From Castanea sativa (lineage: Eukaryota; Streptophyta; Magnoliopsida; Fagales; Fagaceae), in assembly GCF_040712315.1 (NCBI RefSeq), contig NC_134024.1, forward strand, positions 24,316,658 to 24,380,657: a DNA stretch of 64,000 bases, read 5' to 3'. The position numbers were made by a program, and so were the translations under genes. Shown one piece after another: positions 12,375-22,499 of this stretch (positions are counted from its first letter, which is position 1; every line of letters begins with the position of its first letter). The notes beneath the pieces are model-generated. The model searched no databases and had not been told where the DNA came from. It was given only the letters and a program-made list of their open reading frames with translations.

Positions 12375-13881
12375 ATGTATCGATCGTCGAGCTGGACCCG
12401 CGTGACGGATGACTACTCCGATCCTCCATCTAAGGCAGCGCCACCGAGCCTAAGACCGTCGAATTCATTTGATAGCAATGTCAATGAGCTGCCAGGCTAT
12501 GATCCCATCGTCGAGTTGGCTAGGAAGGAGAAGGCACGAGCCAAATTTGCTGAGAATGCTGTGCATGTTATACCCTTTGTGCTGTTTCTCTGTGCCATTG
12601 TGCTTTGGTTCTTTTCTAATCCAGGTAGGTTAAGGTGGCCAAATCCCACCATGCTTTTATACTTTAATACTTTTTTTTTGGCATTCACTTTCATGTGTTT
12701 TAATATAGACATTTAAAAATTTGTGAACATTTCTGTATCAATTATAGAAATTAATGAAAAATAATAAATGTAGACGAGTGTAAGAAAATATTTTCACAAT
12801 TCCAAAACACCACTATAATCATGTCATAGCCTACACGTGAACCTGTAGATATTGAGATTTTGTTTTGTTTTGAGAAAAAAAATAATGTAACTTATGTTTC
12901 TCATTTTGGATTTTCAGTCTTCTTCTTCTTCTTCTTCTTCTTCTTCTTCTTTTTTTTTTTTTTTTTTTTTTTTTTTCAGTAAATAGTCTAAATAGTTGAT
13001 AGAAGAGGTATTTGAATCCTGTACATTTTTATTGAAAACATAAAGAAGTGATTGCTGAACTATAAGGCTCTTGGCATGTTATTTTCTCTTATAGAAATCA
13101 AAGAAAATAGAGCGCTAGAGGCTACTCTCTCACTTTCTCTCATTGAGTACAAATAGTGTATAATTAAACAAATTCCTATTCAAATGACATGTCAAAATTC
13201 ATGCATCTTATTCTAAGCAAGAGGATAATTAATCATGTTTTAATTAACTACAAATTCACTTATTTGTTTTGTTTATGTAGATATGTAATATGACTATTTG
13301 TTTTAAGAGATGGCATCTTATTATTCAGGTAGCTCTTGTCCCGTATCATAATTTAGTGACTTGATCATGATTGAGAACAAGTCCAGAAGGATCTGAACAG
13401 TGAACCATTTGTTTTGCTCCATTCATTAGCAATTAAATCAACTGGCTGTGGTGCCAAATTAATGTGATATTTTATTATGTAGAAAATTGTTCACCAAATA
13501 CTTAGACAAGTTTCGATTTGAACCCAAGATTTTGTTTATAAATGTGTGAAATTACCATGATCATGAGATAGAAATTTTTTTTTTTTTTTTTCTAGGCAAA
13601 CAAACAAGAACGAGTGTCAATACCTAAGCAAAAGATAATTTATATGTTTGTTTATTTAAATTAAATTTGACATATTTCTTTTTGATGCAGATGTCAATTT
13701 GGGAATTAAAGGGGATCCAGTAGCAGTAAAAGGATTGAGATTGACACTCGATGGAGAAATCGATAATGATAGTGATGGTACCCAAACAGGGTTTTTACCG
13801 TTAATGGACTCAGAGGAGGACTCACCTAATCGACTCCACAAACACAAACATTCAAAGAAATTGACCAAGGGACTCAAATGA
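12375..13881 (+). CDS. Small plant single-pass membrane protein of unknown function, 2 exons
   Basis: Exon 1 is 12375-12624 and exon 2 is 13691-13881, joined through a CCAG|GTAGGT donor and a GATGCAG acceptor, giving about 146 residues. The N-terminus is polar and Ser/Pro-rich (MYRSSSWTRV), followed by a charged stretch (ARKEKARAKFAE) and one strong membrane segment at about residues 64-81 (HVIPFVLFLCAIVLWFF). The tail is acidic and then Lys/His-rich (KHKHSKK). I recall similar short plant proteins with this N-terminus and ENA-HVIP membrane segment, but none with an assigned role. With no signal peptide before the helix, a tail-proximal or signal-anchor topology is possible. The 1.07-kb intron carries a TTC microsatellite and poly-T. 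Confidence 0.8.
12918..12976. repeat. (TTC)n microsatellite with poly-T
   Basis: About ten TTC units run into a T homopolymer inside the intron of the 12375-13881 gene. Confidence 0.9.
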
Positions 13882-14196
13882 TGCCTTTCATTTCCCACCG
13901 GGTATTAATATTTTCTTATTTTTGGTTTAATTTGGAACCCATTTAATTATATTGGGATTTCCCCAGATTTGTATTTCCTCTTCACTTTTTATATATGTGA
14001 TATGTCCCATACTCTATGATAAATTAATGATGTAATTAGGTAAATAGTATGGCTTTGCTCAAAGGAGAAGCAAGAAGAAGAGGTGATTGAATAAGAAATG
14101 AGAGAAAAATAATTTCTACTTAGGGGCTGTGCTTCTTATCCATGCTTTATAAAGCTTTCATATATAAGCATCCTTCGAGCACATTTAGCTTATTAG

Positions 14197-14342
14197 GCAT
14201 TTGGATTAGCTTTTTTCTGTTTGGTTTATAATCTAATTTGATGATATCCAGTTTTTTAAGGTCTTACTCTTTTCTTTTTTTTTTAATGGTACAATTGTAT
14301 TTTTACCGACTTTCAATTTCAACAAAAAGCTAATCCAAATGC
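14197..14342. mobile_element. MITE with perfect 19-bp inverted ends
   Basis: GCATTTGGATTAGCTTTTT at 14197-14215 is exactly inverted at 14324-14342. The 146-bp element has a T-rich core and no coding capacity. No target duplication is clear. Confidence 0.75.
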
Positions 14343-14371
14343 ACGTTTTGCATGGCCTGAGAAGGTCTTCT

Positions 14372-14835
14372 AGTCTTTGATTTCTTTCTCTAGGTTTGAG
14401 TCTTCATTTGCAATCATTGTTGCCAATTGGCATAAAGCACGACACTTGATGAATTAATATTATCAAAATTTAGCATAGTGGGTGGTATGATCATTTCGGA
14501 TAGATAAGTAGAAACATTGTGTATCTAGTATATATATAACCATCTTCTCATACATGGACTATGTGAGGGGGTGATTATATGCTGGATACACCATATATCT
14601 CTTTTAGTCTTTGATTTCCTTAGGTTGGGTCTTCATTTGCAATCGTAGTTGCCAATTGGCATGAAGCAGGACACTTAATGAATTAATATTATCAAAACTT
14701 AGCATAGTGGGTGGTATGGTCATTTCGGATAGAAAAGTAAAAATATTGTGTATCCAATATATAAATGTAACCACTTCTCATGTATGGACAATGTGAAAAG
14801 GTGATTATATATGTTGGATGCACCATATATGGTAT
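14372..14835. repeat. Tandem duplication, ~234-bp unit x2
   Basis: Each copy begins AGTCTTTGATTTC and runs through CTTCATTTGCAATC, GCCAATTGGCAT, GAATTAATATTATCAAAA and GTGGGTGGTATG to ACACCATATAT or GCACCATATAT. Copies start at 14372 and 14606. No coding content. Confidence 0.9.
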
Positions 14836-15515
14836 CGTTGTACTAGGTACTCATCTCCACAATAATGAAGTAGAATAACTGGCTCTTGTGAATTGTGATA
14901 GTTGATCCGAATGGCTAACATGGGCTACTTGCTAGTAGATCTATATCAACATATATTGAATTATGATACAAACTTGACAACTGCAGCTATGACCTCCTAT
15001 ATGGACCAGTCAAAGAGGAATGTGAATATTTGATAAGCATGACGATTTTTTTTATTTTTTATGTCCTCCTTAAATATTGTTTCTGAGATCTACCTGCTTT
15101 GCTTATGATAGACCTACGTATCAATATAAGTCTTGGTCTTTTGCTCCAGCCCACACAGAATTATTTGGAGATAAGTCACTATCCAAACATGCTTACACTC
15201 TTCTTGAAAAGCAAACACCTACTAAAATAACTCATCCGCTGCATCAAAATTAATTGTCAAACCGAAGGAGGTTACAACTTACAGGCTGTATTGCTAAGAG
15301 AAAGATTGGTATCCACACTAAACATGCAACTGATAGGATTTATTTATATCTCTAGCAAATACCAATGGGCTAATATAACATAAAGACATCACTTGATTAA
15401 AAAAATTAAAGTCAATGAGTTTAAGCCCAATTATGTTTACAGTGACCACTCAGTCTTGTCAATTGTCATTAGTATCCCATGTATAACAGTTCAACACTTA
15501 ACAAATCACACCATT

Positions 15516-15682
15516 ACCACCGCATACCTTTGGTGCGATTGTCACTCCACAAGTATAAGTGCTTGTGGGGTGTGGGGGCAATGGCCGAGGTTCAAGTCTC
15601 CAAGAAGGAGCTTCACACACATATACACTTAAATTAAGTTAGAATAGAATTTCTATCTTGTAAAAAAAAAAAAAAAAAACCT
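15516..15682 (+). mobile_element. tRNA-derived SINE with poly-A and target duplication
   Basis: A ~165-bp unit has a box-B-like GGTTCAAGTCTCC, a GC-richer head, and ends in an A tract of about 18. AATCACACCA is present before it (15504-15513) and after the A tract (15683-15692), fitting a target-site duplication. These are the marks of a Pol III-type SINE; the family is not named. Confidence 0.75.
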
Positions 15683-15692
15683 AATCACACCA

Positions 15693-16917
15693 CTCATACG
15701 TGGAAAATTCAACACAAAAACAAAGTAAAATTTTATGGGCACACACGCAAACACACACACATATATATAATACTGAGTATTTATTTATCCTAAGGTTGCA
15801 TATTTAAAATGATTTTTAAAGTGTTTTTTAGATAACTTAATATTTAAAGATTTGATTGTGACGGATTAACCTCACTCAAATTGCAACTTGGCATTTCCCT
15901 AAAGGGGTTGATTTTGATGGGCTACAAATAATTTGCCAAATAATCTCAGTTATCACCTATAGCAACAAAAAGGTTATGGTGGGCAAGGAAATGCACAAGT
16001 TGGCATTAGAGCAATTCCATCAACTTATGCCCAAAAAAGAGGAAAAAAAAAAAACATTTTGCAACATCAGAAGTAATTTTATTTATTTTACATTAACACT
16101 TGTACAATACACCCTATATCTCATTTTTTTTTATTTTGCATTCCATCACATTAAAATAATATATTTTCTACCCACGATCTTACACCACAAAAGGAGAGAG
16201 AAGGGCAAAGAGAGAAAAGAGAATATAAAATTAATTAATTTGGTAAAGAAGGATGCTATAGTATTATGCAAAAATACATAATACAGTAGCAAAAATGCAA
16301 ATTCTGATGCAAAATGCATCATCCAATCGAGTTGGTTTTTGTGCATTTGCGTCAATAGTGTTATGCATTTTGTATTCTCAATGGCTTTGGATCACCCAAT
16401 GTGAATGTTCTTACCCCCTCGTTAAAAGTAATTGTTTCAAATAATGGAAACCCACTTGAAATAAATACCCGGATAAAAGAAATGACAAATCATGCAGGAT
16501 ATAATTTGCATCCAAATCCCAAAATTTGACTACAAAATAATTAGGAAAAATAAAATCTCACATTCCGAGAAGATTCTTTGTTTATGAAAATATAAATAGA
16601 AAATTATTCATGAATATGAAGTGGGGACATCATCAGCAACAATGCTGATTATGTAAAGGGGAGATGCCTCCATCCACAACATGCATACAAGAGAATGTTT
16701 TTTTGCCCCCAAAACTAAAACATACGAGCAATGCAATTACAATACTTTGCACAAAAATTAAATAGACAGCAACCAAATCCTTTAGTCAAATTATGCAGGA
16801 TATAAATCCTAAGGTCATCAGGCTGACTAAAAGTGAGAGATTTTATTAGCTCATAATAAAAAGTCATGAATTTTTCTTTTTCTTTTTGTGATTACAGTAA
16901 AAAAAAAAAAAAAAGTA
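15693..16917. other. Intergenic, no gene seen
   Basis: AT-rich sequence with a short AC/AT simple repeat near 15745-15770. The open frames at 15976-16355 are low-complexity and unsupported. Confidence 0.5.
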
Positions 16918-17020
16918 ATTACACATAACCCACATGTGGTTTGGGCGAAAATCACTTTGTCTACCCGTTGTTCAAAAAGTATCACTTAACCCACCTGTGG
17001 TATGTTTTGTTTGTTTTTCG

Positions 17021-17152
17021 TAACCCATCTCTGTTAAAATTAGGGCTAAATAGGTATTTTTGCTCAAATTTTATGTCTCTCTCCTCCCAAAACAAAAAAT
17101 AGCGCAAAAATACAAGAGAAAGAAGATCAAAAAGGGAGGGTTTTGTGAAAAT
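17021..17152 (+). repeat. Left inverted terminus of the Pack-MULE-like element
   Basis: Inverse partner of 18108-18239. It includes CTCAAATTTTATGTCTCTCT and AAGGGAGGGTTTTGTGAAAA. Confidence 0.85.
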
Positions 17153-17298
17153 AAAACCCATTCTAAAATTCCAATCTAGTCAACTAAACACATTTTCCTA
17201 CAACTAATCAAAAGACACACACACACACACCCACAAAATAGAAACAACCAAATCAAACGCCCAACAAGCAAAACACAACAAATCTCAAAACCCCATCA

Positions 17299-17664
17299 CA
17301 CATGGCCAAAAAAAGCAGCGACCTCCTTCATCTTCTCAATCTTGTTACCAGTGGTCCCAAACCCAAGTGGCTCTTACAATGCAGCAGCAAGAATGAACGA
17401 CTGGTAGTCCTAGAACCCAACGGCATGAGCCATAAGCAAGTTCCTCTTGGAAAATCATTCCTCAAATTGATACACTTGGAAGTAATCAGTGATTGTCTCG
17501 TTACAGCAAAATTGTGACCACTAATTACACTCCCAACCTTTGGTACACACCTTCTTGCCAAGCACTGTCTTCACCTTAGTCACTGTGTCCGGGTCAGACT
17601 CCACCGCCACTGCCAGCACCACCAGTGCCAAAATTACCAAAATTCCCTTCGCTTTCTTTTTCAT
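17299..17664 (-). pseudogene. Captured exon 1 of a chitinase-like (CTL1/POM1-type) gene, four stops
   Basis: Read on the minus strand, ATG at 17664-17662 opens a signal peptide and then the CTL1-type N-terminus: KVCTKGWEC, WSQFCCNETITDYFQ, FSKRN, MAHAVGF, DYQSF, EPLGFGTTG and KEVAAFFGHV. Four in-frame stops break it: TAG 17521-17523, TGA 17455-17457, TAG 17410-17412 and TAA 17374-17376. Family alignment places two of them at conserved Trp positions. Beyond GHV at 17299 the sequence continues GTGATGGGG..., like an intron donor. About 100 bp before the ATG resembles a CT-rich plant leader, so leader, exon 1 and the start of intron 1 seem to have been captured as DNA. CTL1 proteins act in cell-wall cellulose assembly; this copy cannot. 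Confidence 0.85.
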
Positions 17665-17771
17665 TTCTTTGGTGATGTTTTGGACAAAGAAGCAAGTTTA
17701 AGCTTCTGGGTTTTTCTGGGATGTGTTTTTGTGAAGGAAGAAGTAAGACGAAGAAGAGGAGAGTTGGATCG

Positions 17772-17978
17772 GTGAGTCACCATCACTCCTTTGACTGTTC
17801 CGGTGGTCCCCGACGAGTAAAATATCGCCGCCAAATCGGACTGTCTCACGTCGACGTGGTCCAGCTTTTGTATCGGAGTACTACTCGTTGTCAATGAGTC
17901 GAAATCGTGCGAGTCGAGGAGAATGGTTTTGAAATGGAGAGTGGTAATATTTGAAAGCTTATGAGCAGAGGATGTTGG
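17772..17978 (-). pseudogene. Captured fragment of a 4-coumarate-CoA ligase-like gene
   Basis: On the minus strand the frame reads TSSAHKL, then FKTILLDS, then SDLAAIFYSSGTTGTVKGV and MVTHR. The SSGTTG..KG phosphate-binding motif of the adenylate-forming (ANL) enzyme family is plain, and YSSGTTG-(T/R)-VKGV is typical of plant 4CL-like acyl-CoA ligases. Only about 70 of the ~550 residues are present. The fragment ends abruptly at the leader of the chitinase-like fragment and begins at the end of the glucanase fragment. Confidence 0.85.
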
Positions 17979-17982
17979 CTGC

Positions 17983-18099
17983 TGTTCCATAGTTGACGCC
18001 AATGGATAATGTGGCGGCGGAGGAGTGGTGGAGTGAGAACAAGGATAGGAAGATGAGAATTAGGAGAAGTTTGGGTTGTGATTTTGAAAGTTTTGCCAT
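17983..18099 (-). pseudogene. Captured 5' end of a GH17 glucan endo-1,3-beta-glucosidase gene
   Basis: ATG at 18099-18097 (minus strand) opens 39 codons: a basic start MAKLSKSQPK, a hydrophobic signal core (LLLILIFLSLFSL), a small-residue cleavage region (SSAA) and then TLSIGVNYGT, the conserved start of plant GH17 beta-1,3-glucanases. The family likeness ends sharply at GT, where 4CL-like sequence begins in another frame. The ATG frame reaches a stop shortly after. Confidence 0.75.
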
Positions 18100-18107
18100 A
18101 GCTATTA

Positions 18108-18239
18108 ATTTTCACAAAACCCTCCCTTTTTGATCTTCTTTCTCTTGTATTTTTGCGCTATTTTTTGTTTTGGGAGGAGAGAGACATAAAATTTGAGCAA
18201 AAATACCTATTTACCCCTTATTTTAACAGATGTGGGTTA
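18108..18239 (-). repeat. Right inverted terminus of the Pack-MULE-like element (truncated)
   Basis: Inverse of 17021-17152. After 18239 the likeness to the left terminus stops, while the left one may continue outward for about 100 bp more. Confidence 0.8.
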
Positions 18240-18311
18240 AAATTTGAACAAGAAATTTCAGGTCGGAGCCTCATCCCTCAAAATTCTCAGCAGCCTGAAA
18301 ATCAAAGCAGA

Positions 18312-19898
18312 CGAGAATCTTCCACCCACTTCTCGGCAATGAAGACTTCCTGAATGGCCTGTGGTGAAATATCAAAATAAATGCATTATTAGTAACACGA
18401 GTCTAAAGTACATAAGAATGTTTCTTTCGTTAAGAGGTAATGAAAGTAATAAAGTGAAGATAAGATTTAAATGCTCACCAAAGCCAAATCCCTTTTTAGC
18501 AAAAGGAACAGATGCGGCTGGTTCATCTTGTCCAGGGCGTCCATGTCCTTGGGCAGAAGAAGGGGACGTTCCAAGGCGTCGGCCAGGTGGTGAGCGTGAC
18601 CTTGTTGGAACGCCCACTCGTCATCCTCTCAGACGAAGAACACGCGCCCATCGAAACTTCGGGCATACAAGGTCTGGTAATTGCACAGCCTGATTCCAGC
18701 TCCGAAGAAGAAGATATGGACGCTCTACGGAAGCTGATGAATAAGAGGGATGCGAAAGTCTCTCAAAAGAGAACGGGCGGGTCGCAGGTCCCTCCGTCCT
18801 TGCCACCACCCCCTCCTCCTTTCGATCCTAAGCCTCCCGTTTCGGAGCCTAAGAAGAAGAGGAAGAGTAAGGCTGAGGAGGCAGATGCGGAGAGGCAGAA
18901 GAAATTGTTGCGAGGACCCTGGCTCTTCTCTGACGGCAGTTGTCTAGGAATGTGCCGAAAGAGGAATCGCTGCAATCGGGCGAGAGTATAGGATGATGGA
19001 GGGATCGTCTGGAAGTTCGCGGTTAGAAAGGAAGCTGGGTCGTGCCACGTCTATCCTTCTGCGTCGTTTGTCTCCTGCAATGGTCGCGTTGTCAATTGCT
19101 TGAAAGTCCACTAATATAGGATCGTATCCTAGTATCAGATGGGCAGCTCTCACTTGTAGGTCTTCACTGACAAAGACTTCAGAACAAAGGATGCGATTTA
19201 AGTCTGCGACGTTGCAAAAGCTTAGACGCGGACTTACGTGCTGTTTATCTGTGAAAAGAAACGTCTGAGAAGACGAGCATGGTCGGATTAGTGATAAATA
19301 TCAAGGAAAAAACAATAATGCGCAATATAATTCAAAAACGGCAAAAGTAACGGGATTGAGTCATGGGTTAGGAAATCTAACTCCTATGGAGTCACACCTG
19401 GCTCTCCCTATTCGACTGGGTAGTGAGGACCGTCAAACCAATTTCCTGAGGCGATGAGATAGTCGTCTTTCATGCCTTTGTTGGATTTGGGAAGACAGGA
19501 TATCAGCCTAACGACGCTAGACTGAATTTAATGTAGTATCCTACACTTTTGAGTTTATGGCACTCGTACATATAGGCAACATCGTGCCATGTGAGGTTCA
19601 TACCCATTTGCTCGTTTAGAGTATTGACACAGCCTAAGACCCTAAATACGTTTGGTGTGCACTGATCTAGGCATAACTTGTGGTTACATAGGTATTCGCT
19701 AGTTACATTTTTCATGGGGAGGGTCATCCCACCTTCTATGAAGGAAATCATGGGAATGATAACCTCTCCCTCTTTCCTAGCGTCACTTATGGCTTCTACT
19801 GGGCAATATTTCAAGCCTACGTCGTGAGGAATCTGATATTTGGCCCTAAAACCCTTCATACTGGCGTCAGTATCAACTAGACACTTAAATCTACCCAT
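18312..19898 (-). pseudogene. Broken opposite-strand ORF of the TAT-type element, with internal inversion
   Basis: The start at 19898 gives MGRFKCLVD, as in the 54237 copy, and the frame runs to 19503. There a 1-nt deletion relative to the 54-kb copy shifts it to a stop. Further down, GEW-type sequence contains a TAG at a Trp position. The second exon equivalent lies at about 19246-18906. The next block (PDSSSEEED, Pro-rich PPPPPP, Lys-rich PKKKRKSK) lies on the plus strand at 18616-18905, so it is inverted. The following block returns to the minus strand at 18615-18312. The ~150 bp that should follow the inverted block (55600-55750 in the other copy) is absent. Non-functional. Confidence 0.75.
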
Positions 19899-20381
19899 TT
19901 GGTGGGAATGAAACGAAAGTTTGAAGAAGGAAAGGGATCTAGATGGTGGTCGAGGATAGAAGCCGAGAAGGAATGAGTAAGGAAAAGTGAGAACTTACAG
20001 GAGTTGATTAGGTGAGTCTTCATGAAGGTAATAATTGGCACTTAGATTTGATTGATTTCTGAAAGAATGGATGGAGATACGGGTTCCTAGGTGTTTTGAA
20101 TTGCGGGAGGCGACCTCAAAATTAAAACTCTCCCGCTCAAATTTTTAGAACAAACCTGGGCCGTTGGATGCGTATCCCACCCTTGAACGTGGGGAACATG
20201 ATGTAATTTGCGGTCATAAATGCGCGCGTTCCGGGTTTCGAAGCGTCAGAGAAGTTTTCAGGGAATGAAATGACCCCTACACGTGTGGCGGTTTGCAAAG
20301 TATGTGGAGGGTGCACTGTTTGGTTCAAAACTCTATTTCTCCCCTCGGATGGGAGGGAAAAATAAAGTTTTGAGGGGCTAT

Positions 20382-21138
20382 TGTAGGGGGTAAAGTGCTT
20401 GAATAAACGTTTGGGCCTGATTGATTGGTACAAGTCTGTTTGATCAAGGTCTCTAGGCCCACAAGTCAGTCCGCACTATAGAGGTCCGAGAAGTTGTCCG
20501 AGGAGGAGTATCTCCTCGAACAGGCCCAGCAACGGCCCTGGGACTTGCTAAACGGGTTAGAGGCAGAATTCTGGAATAACTGGTGGGTAAAAGTGTGATC
20601 CAAACACCCTTTAGAAGCAGGAACATGTGAGAAATATCTGAGGAAAAAGCTGCTACCACCACATTAAAGGCCCTGCATCTACCTCCTGATCGCATTAATG
20701 GAGAAATGACATCTGAACAGTAGAATTCAGCCTTCTTGCCATTATTTGAAAACTTCAAGAAGGTGGTGGACGGGAGAAGTATCTAAAAGGAATATTTGTG
20801 TGACACGTGGACGAAATAGGGAAAAAGAAGAAGTATATAAAAAGACGAGAGAGGAAAGAATGAGGGACCTTCTGGTTAGCTGAAAAAGAATTAAGAATTG
20901 TAATCTTTGGCATAGAAAGAGAAGTACTATACAAATTGTCCTCGGCTTACGTCCGAGGAGGCTTCTTTGTCATATTTATTTATCACTTGCATAGATTGTG
21001 GCACTCTAGCCTGTTAATCAACTTCCAACATCTCAAACCTAAGTTTCAAACCCATACTCTACAAATTTCATTGTATAAGGCTCATTGGGCCTGAGTCCAT
21101 CACTTGTTTTTGGGTCCAGGTACAATTATGCACTTACA
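20382..21138 (+). repeat. 3' LTR, 757 bp (TGTA...TACA)
   Basis: Begins TGTAGGGGGTAAAG after a purine-rich GTTTTGAGGGGCTAT (polypurine-tract-like) and ends GCACTTACA. It matches the inverse of 52975-53736 over its length. A TATA box (TATATAAAAA near 20834) lies in the expected U3 position. Confidence 0.8.
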
Positions 21139-21833
21139 TAAATCATGTTGAAGAACATAAATACACAAGAACATAAACCCATATTAGCCTCTAAGCACGC
21201 GCTCATGCACGTACTCAGAGGTTCTTCTATTTTTTTGGGTAAAATTTAATAATTTGTTTCAATTATAATATTAATATTTGATACAAATGCATAACACTCA
21301 TCAGACCCCTAAGTTTTTTTTGTAATTGAAAAATATAGTAATCTCAAATTATAACTTATACAAATTATTAAATTTTACCCAAAAAAGTAGTAACTTTTTC
21401 ACGTGGGTTTCTAAAATAAAAAAATAAAAAACATTGTAATGTGGGATTAAAAAAAAATTTGGCCAATTAAAAAAATAAAGAAAGAGAAGTTTAAACGTGA
21501 AGTTTGTTTCTGAATAAGTGGGTTAGTGGAAGAGTAATCCTATTTTTTGGGCAATGTTTTAATGGAAGTTAAAGATGTATTTTTACTTTGTTGTCCTTTA
21601 ATTTTGTCTCTACTTAAATCTAGGAAAATAGGGGTATTTTGGAATATAGAAGCCCCTTAAATAATAGTATAGATTACAAGAACACAAACCATATCACAAG
21701 AACATAAAAATGCAAACGAAAAAAAAAAATTAAATACTAAGGAAGAACAAAGAACATACTACTCAAAGATTTTATTTTCCAACATTTCTCATAACACAAA
21801 TTCAACTAAATACATAGAATTTCATTCCAAACA
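21139..21833. other. Remnant DNA between two retroelements, with 26-bp inverted repeat
   Basis: AT-rich sequence of unknown origin. TTTTTTGGGTAAAATTTAATAATTTG (split here as TTTTTTGGGTAAAA + TTTAATAATTTG) at 21231-21256 is perfectly inverted at 21361-21386. The right end is the target site (AAACA) of the next element, and the sequence resumes at 30126. Confidence 0.6.
21829..21833 (+). repeat. Target-site duplication AAACA (left)
   Basis: AAACA directly before the left LTR matches AAACA at 30121-30125 directly after the right LTR, as expected for a 5-bp LTR-retrotransposon target duplication. Confidence 0.9.
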
Positions 21834-22477
21834 TGATGTGGGATGAAAACACTCAACCCGTCCCTGGACGGACATCACCTCGGCAGCCGTCCAGAAGTTA
21901 TCCTCAGGCCAAGGGTAACGGACAAGGACGTCCAGAGGGTGATAGCGAAGCTACATCCCTCGTCCGTGGGATGCGCACAGCCTACCCTGAGAGGACTCGT
22001 CCATGTAAAGATTCGTGGACTAGGATGTTACACTTGGAATTAACAGGCGCACTCGACGAAGGAATTCCAGGACGAGGGTATCATACTTAGGAGAATCTCC
22101 GAATATAATGTGACAATCCCTTATCCCACGCATAACGGTCATGTACCCGTTGTGAAATAGAAATGTAACTCCTAAACGGTTATGGCAGTTACGTTAAACC
22201 TCCTTAAATCCAGGAGAGGTTCCTATCTCGATAACCGTCTATGAAGGCGCTATATAAAGACTGATTCAGACAAGGCAAAGGTATGTGTGATTTCGACTCC
22301 AAAAAAGTTAGAACTCCAAAAACATAGTGAGAAGAACTAACTTTACCATCGGAGGGTTTTTGGCCGGCAGCCCCGGTCGCCTTTGATTGGCTTCTCTTTC
22401 TTTTTCAGGCCGCAGAGAGAGCAACCGGTCCTATCAAGTCCGAAGCATCCAGCCTACTGATCTTCTTGGCATCATCT
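21834..22477 (+). repeat. 5' LTR, 644 bp
   Basis: Begins TGATGTGGGATGAA and ends GGCATCATCT, where the right LTR ends CATCATCA; the last base has changed. Many CGTCC and GACGAG words occur, as through the rest of the element. TATATAAAGA at 22251-22260 is a good U3 TATA box. Confidence 0.93.
22251..22258 (+). promoter_or_regulatory. LTR TATA box
   Basis: TATATAAA in the left LTR, also kept in the right LTR near 29894. Confidence 0.7.
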
Positions 22478-22478
22478 G

Positions 22479-22498
22479 TTGGCGCCGTCTGTGGGGAC
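22479..22498 (+). other. Primer binding site
   Basis: TTGGCGCCGTCTGTGGGGAC directly follows the left LTR. The TGGCGCCG start would pair with a tRNA 3' end of CGGCGCCA type (tRNA-Asp-like); the exact tRNA is not settled. Confidence 0.7.
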
Positions 22499-22499
22499 G

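Larger units (their letters stand above)
13882..15503. other. Intergenic with MITE and 234-bp duplication
   Basis: 3' flank of the membrane protein gene, then a MITE (14197-14342) and a tandem duplication (14372-14835). After 14835 I see only AT-rich unique sequence with no gene. Confidence 0.5.
17021..18239. mobile_element. Pack-MULE-like element carrying three host gene fragments
   Basis: A ~132-bp segment at 17021-17152 recurs in inverted orientation at 18108-18239 with few mismatches (ATTTTCACAAAA at 18108-18119 is the exact inverse of 17141-17152). The inside is a patchwork of three unrelated host gene 5' ends, all on the minus strand. This is the pattern of a Mutator-like element that has captured genes. 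The left terminus may reach out to about 16918, where the sequence contains repeated ACCCAC..GTGGT words. The right terminus stops at 18239, probably cut by the neighbouring element. No transposase is present and no target duplication can be read because the right end is truncated. Confidence 0.8.
18312..21138 (+). mobile_element. 5'-truncated Ty3/gypsy (TAT-type) element: 3' internal part and 3' LTR
   Basis: Same family as the element at 52975-64000, in the opposite orientation. It keeps the opposite-strand gene remnant (18312-19898), the segment before the LTR, and a 3' LTR (20382-21138). The 5' LTR, gag and pol are missing; likeness ends at about 18312. The 18240-18311 stretch between it and the MULE terminus is unassigned. 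The copy also carries an internal inversion at about 18616-18905. Confidence 0.8.

Noticed and set aside
16146..16355. Hydrophobic minus-strand frame
   Set aside because: Phe/Leu-rich because of the AT-rich sequence; no start context, homology or splice partner.
18512..18991. 159-residue plus-strand frame as a separate gene
   Set aside because: Only its middle part is element protein, lying in an inverted block; both ends read through sequence whose real coding direction is minus.
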